This document shows, piece after piece, positions 55,432 through 63,104 of a stretch of DNA of 64,000 bases. Both the position numbers and the translations under genes were made by a program. The stretch is from NCBI GenBank assembly GCA_021730285.1, contig CP082962.1, positions 434,001 through 498,000 of the forward strand, given 5' to 3'. Every line of letters starts with the position of its first letter. Position 1 is the first letter of the stretch. The notes beneath the pieces are model-generated. The model was not told where the DNA came from. It was given only the letters and a program-made list of their open reading frames with translations, and made no database searches. Origin of the DNA: Desulfovibrio sp. JY. GTDB lineage: Bacteria > Desulfobacterota > Desulfovibrionia > Desulfovibrionales > Desulfovibrionaceae.

Positions 55432-56526
55432 CTACTTCCCGGAGAGGTCTTCCTCGACATATCGGGCAATGGCTTCCAGCAACGCCGCCCGGGGATAGGC
55501 GTTTTTACTGACGAGGGTGCGGAGCAGTCCCGTTTTGGTGAAAGGCATGGCCACGGCCAGGTGATCGGCATTGGGATATCCGAGCAGGGTGGCTCCCGGG
55601 TAAATCGCGTCGGACGCGATGACCAGGCCGTCGTTGAGGGGATCGGTCCTGGCGAGGATGTCGTAAAACGGCTTGAGGACCATGGACATGTCATCGCGCG
55701 TGGCGAAGGCGGCCAGGGAATAAAACCGGATGCCGGAAGGCATGGGATGTTCGGCCAAAAACCGTAACCGCCCCGGCCGGCGCAAGCTGTCGACGGCCTC
55801 CGTGTCGTCGCCGGGCGGGCATGCAGACAGGGGCATGGATTCGACGAAGCGGATCAGGCCGTCGCTGAAGGTATCGGCCAGGGGAGAGCCGTTTATCGCC
55901 CCGGCCACGCTGACCACGGCCACCGTGCGCGAAACCAGTTCCGGGTAGGCGACCAGGGCCTCCAGGACCTCCACGGCCCCCTTGGAGTGGGTCACGAAGA
56001 CGAGCTTGTCTTCCCTGGGCAGCGAGGCGACGGCATCGCGGATCACGACCGCGTTATGCGCGCAGCCGCGCCGGCCACCGGTGTCGATCAGACTGGTGGC
56101 ATAGCCCTGGCGTTCGACATTTGCCCGGGCGTCCTCGAAAAGGAGCGAACTTTGGGCGACACATTGGGCCAGCAACCCGGGCACGAGCACGAGCCGAAGG
56201 CCTGCCTTGGAGGGGGCCATGGGCACAGGCAGGCCGGAGGGCGCGGGCTCCCCCGCCAAGTGCCAAAGCACGTTGTCGCCTTCGGCTGGGCGATTGCCGG
56301 GCAGCCCCGCCCCATGGTCCGCGATCACGGCGGTCATTATTTCGCGAAAGCGGGCGCGGCCATCGCGAATCCCCGCCCTATCGGCGGGAGTCAGGACAGC
56401 CGGGGGCGAGGCATGGGCCACGGCGGGGACGTTCGGCTTGGCGCAGGCGGCCAGAAAGAGGGCCAGCCCCCCCATGATGAGCGGCAAGGCCAGTGGACGC
56501 AGCAGGGACGGAGGTGATTTTGCCAT
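55432..56526 (-). CDS. lipoprotein alpha/beta hydrolase
   Basis: The 364-aa protein has a signal peptide ending LALFLAAC, a lipobox whose Cys would be lipidated. The body is an alpha/beta hydrolase: LRLVLVPGLLAQCVAQSS (oxyanion region), KLVFVTHSKGAVEVLEAL with the nucleophile Ser in HSKG where GxSxG is usual, and late NADHLAVAM with the catalytic His. Asp residues in between can complete the triad. It is anchored in the envelope. Substrate is unknown; esterase or lipase activity is likely. A PaaI thioesterase gene starts 93 bp upstream. Confidence 0.83.
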   Translation of the reverse strand: MAKSPPSLLRPLALPLIMGGLALFLAACAKPNVPAVAHASPPAVLTPADRAGIRDGRARFREIMTAVIADHGAGLPGNRPAEGDNVLWHLAGEPAPSGLPVPMAPSKAGLRLVLVPGLLAQCVAQSSLLFEDARANVERQGYATSLIDTGGRRGCAHNAVVIRDAVASLPREDKLVFVTHSKGAVEVLEALVAYPELVSRTVAVVSVAGAINGSPLADTFSDGLIRFVESMPLSACPPGDDTEAVDSLRRPGRLRFLAEHPMPSGIRFYSLAAFATRDDMSMVLKPFYDILARTDPLNDGLVIASDAIYPGATLLGYPNADHLAVAMPFTKTGLLRTLVSKNAYPRAALLEAIARYVEEDLSGK

Positions 56527-56618
56527 CAATAAGCCCTTTTTTCCGGCAGAGTGCCTGATTTTGCGATCGACGGGGCTGCTTCGGGGAACGGGAAGAAGAG
56601 GCCGGGCGAAATGTTGCC

Positions 56619-57038
56619 TCAGTGACTTCGCCGAATATTATAGACACCGCGCCCTTCGGCCACATGTTCTTCCGGGCTCCCTTCGGACCACAGCACCACC
56701 TGGGCGTTGCCGACCCGGTTGCCGAGAAGGCGCACCGTGGCCTCGGCGTAAAGGTCATGGGCGGTCGCCGGCCGCAAATAGTCCACGCGCAGGTCGATGG
56801 TGGCGATGCGGTCATCGAGCTCGCAACGGGTCCATACGGCAAACCCGGCGCAGACATCGGCCAGGGTCGAGATGACGCCGCCGTGGATGGCGGGCCGTCT
56901 AGCGTCCCCGATGAGGTCCTCCCGAAAGGGAACGAACAGCCGCACGCGGCCTTCCTCGATCGACGCGACGCGGATACCGAGCATTTTCTGAAACGGCAGG
57001 CCATTTTCGATCAGATCAGCGAGCACCGTGAAGTCCAT
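56619..57038 (-). CDS. PaaI-family hotdog thioesterase
   Basis: The 139-aa hotdog protein contains HGGVISTLADVCAGFAV (about 57-73), the PaaI signature with the catalytic Asp in that helix, then TIDLRVDYLRPA. It hydrolyses acyl- or aryl-CoA thioesters. AGGA is 4 bases before ATG 57038. It is upstream of the lipoprotein hydrolase on the same strand. A link with the paaK operon 30 kb away is possible but not shown. Confidence 0.88.
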   Translation of the reverse strand: MDFTVLADLIENGLPFQKMLGIRVASIEEGRVRLFVPFREDLIGDARRPAIHGGVISTLADVCAGFAVWTRCELDDRIATIDLRVDYLRPATAHDLYAEATVRLLGNRVGNAQVVLWSEGSPEEHVAEGRGVYNIRRSH

Positions 57039-57482
57039 GTTATCCTCGCAAACACGAATATACTGAATTTCCTCGAGTATTCCCCACTCCTGTGAAGCGG
57101 GGATCAACTTGATACGTATTTCGTACGAGTTGATTCGCTTTTCTTGCTCATCTTGCCTTGCATATTGCTTGGCTTGAGAAGTTATTGTGGGTGATGGGCA
57201 TTAAAATGTGCAGCAATGCCATTTGCAAATAGTTTTGTCCTATAGGATAGGCATATTGGGCAAAAGCTTACACCGAGGCGACTCGATCTCGCAATGCCAA
57301 GGCATGAGCGCGTATTCGACACGAGGGGGGGCCGAAAGGCCCTCCTTATTTTGCCCTGATGCCTCTCGGCAGATTCTACGCATGCGATGCGGAATGAATG
57401 CCCCAGGGCATCGTGACATCCGAGGTTTCATTATTATATACTAAAAAAGTATGAAACAAGCTCCAGCTTGAGGGAGAAAGCC
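57039..57482. other. 444-bp promoter region; palindrome and internal terminator-like hairpin
   Basis: The left part is AT-rich. A perfect palindrome TCCTATAGGA lies at 57238-57247. At 57323-57358 a hairpin with loop GAAA (GGGGCC/GGCCCTC) is followed by CTTATTTT, resembling an intrinsic terminator 125 bases before the next gene. This could end a small RNA or act as an attenuator. No open frame is convincing. Confidence 0.45.
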
Positions 57483-58130
57483 ATGAAAACCGAGCTGTTA
57501 AACCCACAAAATAGCGCAGTGATCTTCATCGATCACCAGCCGCAGATGACTTTTGGCGTGGCGAGCATCGATCGCCAGACGCTGCTCAATAACGTGCTGT
57601 TGCTGGCCAAGGCCGCCAGCATCTTCAAGGTCCCCACCATCCTCACCACTGTGGAAACGAAGAGCTTCTCTGGAAACATGTGGCCGCAGCTCCTGGATAT
57701 CTTTCCGGGGCAGGAGCCCATCGAGCGCTCCAGCATGAATTCCTGGGAGAGCGACGCCTTTGTGAAGGCCGTGGCGGCGACCGGCCGCAAGAAGCTGATC
57801 ATGGCCGCCCTCTGGACCGAGGTCTGCCTGGTCTTCCCGGCCCTGGAGGCCCTGGGCGCGGGCTACGAGGTCTACGCGGTGGAGGACGCCTCGGGCGGCA
57901 CGAGTATCACCGCCCACAACGCCGCCATGCGCCGTATCGAACAGGCCGGGGCCATTCCGGTCACGGCGCTCCAGGTGCTGCTCGAGTTTCAGCGCGACTG
58001 GGCTCGCAAGGAAACCTACAACGACGTGCTGGCCGTGGTGAAGGAACATGGCGGCGCGTACGGCCAGGGCGTGGAATACGCCTACACCATGGTGCACGGC
58101 GCACCCGCCAGCCGGTCCGAAGGAAAGTGA
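57483..58130 (+). CDS. isochorismatase-like cysteine hydrolase (YcaC-related)
   Basis: The 215-aa protein has the family start NSAVIFIDHQPQMTFG (catalytic Asp), TTVETKSFSGNMWPQL and MAALWTEVCLVFPALEALG with the catalytic Cys, matching YcaC-type hydrolases. GGGAGA precedes ATG 57483. It is the first of three genes (with an ABM-domain protein and an amidohydrolase). YcaC-like enzymes act on amides or related carbon-nitrogen bonds, physiological substrate unknown. Confidence 0.9.
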   Translation: MKTELLNPQNSAVIFIDHQPQMTFGVASIDRQTLLNNVLLLAKAASIFKVPTILTTVETKSFSGNMWPQLLDIFPGQEPIERSSMNSWESDAFVKAVAATGRKKLIMAALWTEVCLVFPALEALGAGYEVYAVEDASGGTSITAHNAAMRRIEQAGAIPVTALQVLLEFQRDWARKETYNDVLAVVKEHGGAYGQGVEYAYTMVHGAPASRSEGK

Positions 58131-58138
58131 GGGGCGAC

Positions 58139-58720
58139 ATGGACGACAAGGCCGCGATCGACGCTTCCGGACCGCTCACCGTGATCGCGGCCTGGAGGAT
58201 CAAACCGGGCATGGAAGCGACGTTCGAAGCCTGGCATCAGGGCATCGTCGCGGAAGCGGCGCGTTTTCCCGGACACCTCGGCAATATCGTCATGCGGCCG
58301 GGGGAAGGTTCCGACGAATACCGCGTCATCTTCCGCTTCGATTCCCTGGACCATCTCCTGGCCTGGGAAACCTCCCAGGCGCGCGGCGAATGGCTGCGCA
58401 AGTCGGAGCAGTTCCGGGCTTCCCCCATCCGCTACCGCAAAGGCTACGGCCTGGAATTCTGGTTCGCCTCGCCCCGGGCCGACGCAGTCGGCCCGCCGCC
58501 TCGCTGGAAGATGGCGCTGGTGACGATCGTCGCCATCTACGCCCTCGTCAACCTCGTGGGAATGGCCTTCGCGCCGTTCGTGGGCGGCCTTTCGCCCTGG
58601 CTCGTCGGCTTCGTGGAAACGGCGGTCATCGTGCTCCTCATGACCTATCTGGTCATGCCCGCCGCAACCCGCCTGCTGGCCCGCTGGCTGTTCCCCGCCG
58701 CAAAGGATGTACCGCCATGA
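58139..58720 (+). CDS. ABM-domain protein with two C-terminal transmembrane helices
   Basis: The 193-aa product has an antibiotic-biosynthesis-monooxygenase-like fold at the N-terminus (TVIAAWRIKPGMEATFEAWH, then FRFDSLDHLLAWE; about 12-105) and two hydrophobic helices (about 122-145 and 150-175). The ABM fold includes cofactor-free oxygenases and haem-handling proteins. Its start lies 8 bases after the previous stop, and its stop overlaps the next start as ATGA. Attachment to the membrane is unusual for ABM proteins but known in a DUF-type branch. Confidence 0.83.
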   Translation: MDDKAAIDASGPLTVIAAWRIKPGMEATFEAWHQGIVAEAARFPGHLGNIVMRPGEGSDEYRVIFRFDSLDHLLAWETSQARGEWLRKSEQFRASPIRYRKGYGLEFWFASPRADAVGPPPRWKMALVTIVAIYALVNLVGMAFAPFVGGLSPWLVGFVETAVIVLLMTYLVMPAATRLLARWLFPAAKDVPP

Positions 58721-60552
58721 ACGCAACGACTGCCGATATCCTGCTGACCAACGGACGCATCACCACCCTGGACCCGAAAAACCCGCAGGCCACGGCCGTG
58801 GCCATGGCCGACGGACGCATCCTGGCCGTCGGCGACGAGGCGGACCTGGCCCCGCACACCGGACCGGATACGCGACGCCTGGATCTGGGGGGCCGCACGG
58901 TCATCCCCGGGCTCAACGATTCCCATATCCATGTGATCCGGGGCGGGCTCAACTACAACATGGAGCTGCGCTGGGACGGCGTGCCGTCGTTGGCCGACGC
59001 CCTGCGCCTGCTCAAGGAACAGGCGCGGCGCACGCCGCCGCCCCAGTGGGTGAGGGTGGTCGGCGGCTGGACGGAATTCCAGTTCGCCGAGCGACGTATG
59101 CCGACCCTGGCCGAGATCAACGCCGTGTCTCCGGACACACCGGTCTTCGTGCTGCACCTCTACGACCGGGCGCTGCTTAACGCGGCGGCCCTGCGCGCCC
59201 TGGGCTATACCAAGGACACGCCCGACCCCATGGGCGGGCACATCGAGCGGGACAGAAACGGCACCCCCACCGGGCTGCTCGTGGCCAAGCCCAACGCCCT
59301 GATCCTCTACGCCTCCCTGGCCATGGGCCCCAAGCTCGGCTTCGACGACCAGGTCAACTCCACCCGGCACTTCATGCGCGAACTCAACCGCCTGGGCCTG
59401 ACGAGCTGCATCGATGCCGGCGGTGGTTTCCAGAACTATCCCGACGACTACAAGGTGATCGAGCATTTGGCCGGGCGGGGCGAACTGACCGTGCGCCTGG
59501 CCTACAACCTCTTCACCCAGCGTCCCGGGGCGGAATACGAGGATTTCGCCGGCTGGGCCAAGACCGTTTCCCCGGGACAGGGCAACGATCTCTACAAGGT
59601 CAACGGCGCGGGCGAGATGCTGGTCTTTTCCGCCGCCGACTTCGAGGATTTCCTGGAACCCCGCCCGGACCTCAAGCCGGTCATGGAGGCGGAACTCGGC
59701 AAGGTCGTGGAGCTTTTGGCGGAGAAGCGCTGGCCGTTTCGGCTGCACGCCACCTACGACGAATCCATCTCCCGCTTCCTGGACGTCTTCGAGGAGGTCG
59801 ACCGCAAGGTCCCCTTCGACGGCCTGCGCTGGTTCTTCGACCACGCCGAGACCATCTCGGCGCGCAACCTCGATCGCGTGCAGGCCCTTGGCGGCGGCAT
59901 CGCCATCCAGGACCGCATGGCCTTCCAGGGCGAGTACTTCGTGGCCCGCTACGGGGCCAAGGCCGGCAAGCGCACACCGCCCGTGGGCCTCATGCGCGAG
60001 CGCGGCATTCCGGTTGGGGCCGGCACGGACGCCACCCGGGTTGCCAGCTACAACCCCTGGGTATCCCTGTACTGGTTGACCAGCGGCAAGACCGTCGGCG
60101 GCCTGTCCCTCTACGGGGACGACAATCGCCTGGACCGCACGACCGCCCTGGAACTCTACACCCGGGGCAGCGCCTGGTTTTCCGGCGACGAGGAGAAAAA
60201 GGGCCTGCTGGCCCCGGGCCGGCTGGCCGATCTGGCCGTGCTTTCAGCCGATTACTTCAGCGTGCCGGACGAGGCCATAAAGGGCATCGAATCCGTGCTC
60301 ACCATCATGGACGGCAAGATCGTGCACGGCTCCGGGGAGTTCGCCTCCCTGGCTCCAGCCCTGCCGCCGGCTTCGCCGAACTGGTCCCCCACGGGCAAGT
60401 ATCCGGCCATGGCGCCGTGGAAACATGGCGAACAGGCGGGCACGTCCTTGTGTCGCGACCGGACATGCGGCGAGCCGCTGCACCGGCATACACACACCGT
60501 TATAGGCCCGCGGGGGAATTGGGGCATCGGCTGCACGTGCTTCGCCTATTGA
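58717..60552 (+). CDS. YtcJ-like amidohydrolase with Cys/His-rich tail
   Basis: The 611-aa protein is an amidohydrolase-3 family enzyme: VIPGLNDSHIHVIRGG (HxH metal motif), HATYDESISRF, WFFDHAETIS and VGAGTDATRVASYNPW. No signal peptide. Such enzymes hydrolyse amides or esters of unknown physiological substrates. It is the third gene of the operon begun at 57483. The last 40 residues (LCRDRTCGEPLHRHTHT and GIGCTCFAY) hold four cysteines and several histidines, which is not typical of the family and could bind an extra metal. Confidence 0.88.
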   Translation: MNATTADILLTNGRITTLDPKNPQATAVAMADGRILAVGDEADLAPHTGPDTRRLDLGGRTVIPGLNDSHIHVIRGGLNYNMELRWDGVPSLADALRLLKEQARRTPPPQWVRVVGGWTEFQFAERRMPTLAEINAVSPDTPVFVLHLYDRALLNAAALRALGYTKDTPDPMGGHIERDRNGTPTGLLVAKPNALILYASLAMGPKLGFDDQVNSTRHFMRELNRLGLTSCIDAGGGFQNYPDDYKVIEHLAGRGELTVRLAYNLFTQRPGAEYEDFAGWAKTVSPGQGNDLYKVNGAGEMLVFSAADFEDFLEPRPDLKPVMEAELGKVVELLAEKRWPFRLHATYDESISRFLDVFEEVDRKVPFDGLRWFFDHAETISARNLDRVQALGGGIAIQDRMAFQGEYFVARYGAKAGKRTPPVGLMRERGIPVGAGTDATRVASYNPWVSLYWLTSGKTVGGLSLYGDDNRLDRTTALELYTRGSAWFSGDEEKKGLLAPGRLADLAVLSADYFSVPDEAIKGIESVLTIMDGKIVHGSGEFASLAPALPPASPNWSPTGKYPAMAPWKHGEQAGTSLCRDRTCGEPLHRHTHTVIGPRGNWGIGCTCFAY

Positions 60553-60607
60553 ATGCGCAAGGTCACGCGAAACCGTGGAGTTTGGAGCGGAGTGTGAATC
60601 CTGGATG

Positions 60608-60638
60608 CGTCCCGGGGCAGGCTCTCTTCCCCGGGACG
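60608..60638 (+). terminator. GC hairpin after the amidohydrolase gene
   Basis: CGTCCCGGGG pairs perfectly with CCCCGGGACG across an 11-nt loop, 56 bases after the stop. The following sequence is AAATTG, not a U run. Confidence 0.6.
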
Positions 60639-60772
60639 AAATTGATGCGGTGGCCCCTACCCGATTCCTTTACCTCCAGTTACTGCTTCACAGATCTCTT
60701 GCTGGTCCCAACAACGGTCGTATTCGGACGACGCGCAGCTTCTTGAAGCGCAATAAACTTTCCAGACGCCGC

Positions 60773-62533
60773 TCAGACGGCCCGGGCGATGGTCCCGCCG
60801 TCCGCGTACAGGCGCAGCCAGCTTTCCAGACGGATGAAGTCCTGCGCCACCCCGTCCTGAAAATATCGCTTGTACCGCCAATGCGATTTGACCGTGGCGG
60901 GGATGCACCTTTTAAGGGGGGAATATTCCGCGGCGTAGAGCAGGCCGATGCGCCGCAGATGTTTCGTGGAATAGATCGAGCGCCTCCGGTAATCCAGGAG
61001 GTAGGATTTGAAAAGGTCGTCCCAGGTCCGCCTGCGCACGACCTGGTAGTCGCGCCCGGCCTCCATCTTGCGGAGCCGGAGGTGTTCCCTGGCGTATTTC
61101 GAGGCGGAGAAGGGCAAGGAAGTGAACGGGATGTCCATGTACCGTGCGTTCGTGGCCTGCATGATGGCCAGGAAGAGGCTCCCGTCGACGATGTATTCCG
61201 AGGGAACCGTGAGAAGTTTTTTGTACAGGGACGCGGCGCCGAAGGGGGTGCGCAGCGACTGGAGGAACATGCTGATGGGATTGACCCATTTCCCGGAGTG
61301 CAGCGGATCCTTGTTCATGAACGTCCGGATGTTGTGCAGCAGGTAATACTTTAGGTTCCTGTTAGCGTCCGCGAAGTAGTCGTCGCGCCCGGAGATGGGA
61401 CGGAATTCGTCGGCCGCCCATTCGTTGAGAGGGCCGGAAAACGTCGCAGCGAACACGGCGGCCCGGCCGTCGTCGATACGCCTGAAGTCATAGTGCATGC
61501 CCTTGAGGTAGCCCGAGAAGTGTCCCTGGACGTTGAACCAGTCGCTATCCGGGCGAAGCCGCTCGTAGAACTGCCCGCCGTCGGCCGTCTGCGGTTCGGG
61601 AGGGAAATGGAGCACCTCGTGCCGCAACCCGAAGCGGTCGGCGATTGCCTTGGCGATGATCACGTCCCGATCCTCGCTCTCTTCGAGATGCGGGCTGCAG
61701 TTCGTGACCCACAGTTTTTCCCGGCGCACGTCCTCCGGAAGCAGGCCGAGCAGGAGGCGGCTGTCGTATCCGCCGGTGATGGGCAGGGATTCGACCCTGC
61801 CGTCGGACAACTGGTTGCAGAGGATGTCCCGCATCATCGAACAGATCTGGGCGGCGTGCTCCTCGAACGGCGTTTCCGTGTCGACCGCATACTCCCAAGT
61901 GGCATAGGTCTCGGCGGAAACGGCGCCCGTCCTGTCCACGGACATTCGGGTTGCCGGTGGAAGCGCCTGGAAGCCCTCTATCGGGGTGCGCCCGTCGCAG
62001 GCGAACCCGTAGAGACTCAGTTCGGCCAGAAACTGCCTGTCCAGCCGGATCGGCCGCGGGAGCAGCGGCGCGACGATCTGGTATTCCGAACTGAACGCCG
62101 TCCAGGCGTCCGTCCGTACGATGTAGATCGGATACAACCCCATGCGATCGTTGATGATGTCGATGCGTTGCAGCGCGGGGTCGTAGCGGACGACCGCGAA
62201 GTGGCCGTCCAGTGAGGCCGCCCTGCCCCCGTCCGGTTGCTCGAAGAACGAATCCAGGAACATGAACGCTTCGTCCGAGTCCTGCCGTGCGGGAGGGGCG
62301 GGAGTGCCGGGCGCCGCGAAATATTCGCCGCCCCGCAGGTAGGTCCTGCCCGTCTTGGGGTTGTGGAAAAAAAGTTGCGTCAGATGGGCGGTGGCACCGA
62401 GCAGGCACTGGTCGGTATCCCACGTGGCAAGCTCCCGTGTCCCCCCGAACGACGCCTCGCGGAGCATCGCGGTGCGGATGCCGGAGGCGGCGGACGTGCC
62501 GGTTGTGTCGAAAATGCCGAAGATGACGCTCAT
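60773..62533 (-). CDS. asparagine-synthase-like protein lacking the glutaminase cysteine
   Basis: The 586-aa protein starts MSVIFGIFDTTG, where AsnB has MCGIFG; the catalytic N-terminal Cys is absent. The synthetase domain carries the pyrophosphatase loop as ITGGYDSRLLLGLLP (SGGxDS variant) at about 250. It should adenylate a carboxylate and form an amide from ammonia or an amine rather than from glutamine. Similar proteins act in lasso peptide or beta-lactam ring formation, polysaccharide decoration, or unknown routes. No precursor peptide was found nearby. Upstream lies a decayed IS1595 end. Confidence 0.85.
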   Translation of the reverse strand: MSVIFGIFDTTGTSAASGIRTAMLREASFGGTRELATWDTDQCLLGATAHLTQLFFHNPKTGRTYLRGGEYFAAPGTPAPPARQDSDEAFMFLDSFFEQPDGGRAASLDGHFAVVRYDPALQRIDIINDRMGLYPIYIVRTDAWTAFSSEYQIVAPLLPRPIRLDRQFLAELSLYGFACDGRTPIEGFQALPPATRMSVDRTGAVSAETYATWEYAVDTETPFEEHAAQICSMMRDILCNQLSDGRVESLPITGGYDSRLLLGLLPEDVRREKLWVTNCSPHLEESEDRDVIIAKAIADRFGLRHEVLHFPPEPQTADGGQFYERLRPDSDWFNVQGHFSGYLKGMHYDFRRIDDGRAAVFAATFSGPLNEWAADEFRPISGRDDYFADANRNLKYYLLHNIRTFMNKDPLHSGKWVNPISMFLQSLRTPFGAASLYKKLLTVPSEYIVDGSLFLAIMQATNARYMDIPFTSLPFSASKYAREHLRLRKMEAGRDYQVVRRRTWDDLFKSYLLDYRRRSIYSTKHLRRIGLLYAAEYSPLKRCIPATVKSHWRYKRYFQDGVAQDFIRLESWLRLYADGGTIARAV

Positions 62534-62816
62534 GTTTCTCTCGCAGGTCTGGGATCAGATGGTGCTCAATATTCAATGCCGCATTTTCCTTGTAACGTAT
62601 GGGTACATTTTGGCAACGGAAAAGACCCCCCTCAGGACCAAAAGGACCACGAAACAGACTTCGTCAAAGATTGAAATATTGACCGTCACTTTTGCAGCGG
62701 AGGAATGTATGCGAAAAACAATGGGCACCAATCGACCATATTGCTGACAAGTTGAATAGCGATCAAATGGCCGATGTAAATGCGCAACAAGGCCTTTCCG
62801 ATGGGAGAAAAGAATT

Positions 62817-62994
62817 CCTGCTTACCAGCAAGCATCAGCTGATTGCCATTGCGCATTGCCTTGCGTATCTTCTGTGGATTTGATGTGTTGGAACAGCAAA
62901 AAACACGGTGCGCTTCCAGAAGCGTATGCGTGACGGCGAGTTTGCAACACGGTTTGGCACCGAGGACAAATGTTGGGCGCACCTCGTGCAATGG
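62817..62994 (+). pseudogene. decayed IS1595-family end and transposase N-terminus
   Basis: CCTGCTTACCAGCAAGCATC at 62817 matches the terminal repeat of the intact IS at 3566-4598, and the sequence then follows that element's leader. In the frame from 62884 it reads AKNTVRFQKRMRDGEF and GTEDKCWAHLVQWR, against ARNIVQFQKGM and GTEEKCWAHLVQWR in the intact transposase, then loses similarity and stops at 63021. Neither the zinc ribbon nor the DDE domain remains. Confidence 0.85.
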
Positions 62995-63104
62995 CGTGGG
63001 CCTCGTCTGGGGCCTCCCTGAAAAGCCTGGCGGGTTTCTGTCGCCGAAACTCGAAAAGCAGCTTCTCTCAAGGCGTCTTGATGCGAAGCGAATTTGGGCG
63101 GCCC

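Noticed and set aside
55065-55511. 148-aa plus-strand open frame in the gap
   Set aside because: No ribosome site, no signal or domain, overlaps the hydrolase gene's 3' end on the other strand.
60553-60772. possible small RNA between the amidohydrolase and AsnB-like genes
   Set aside because: Only the hairpin at 60608 is evident; no promoter-like pair could be supported.
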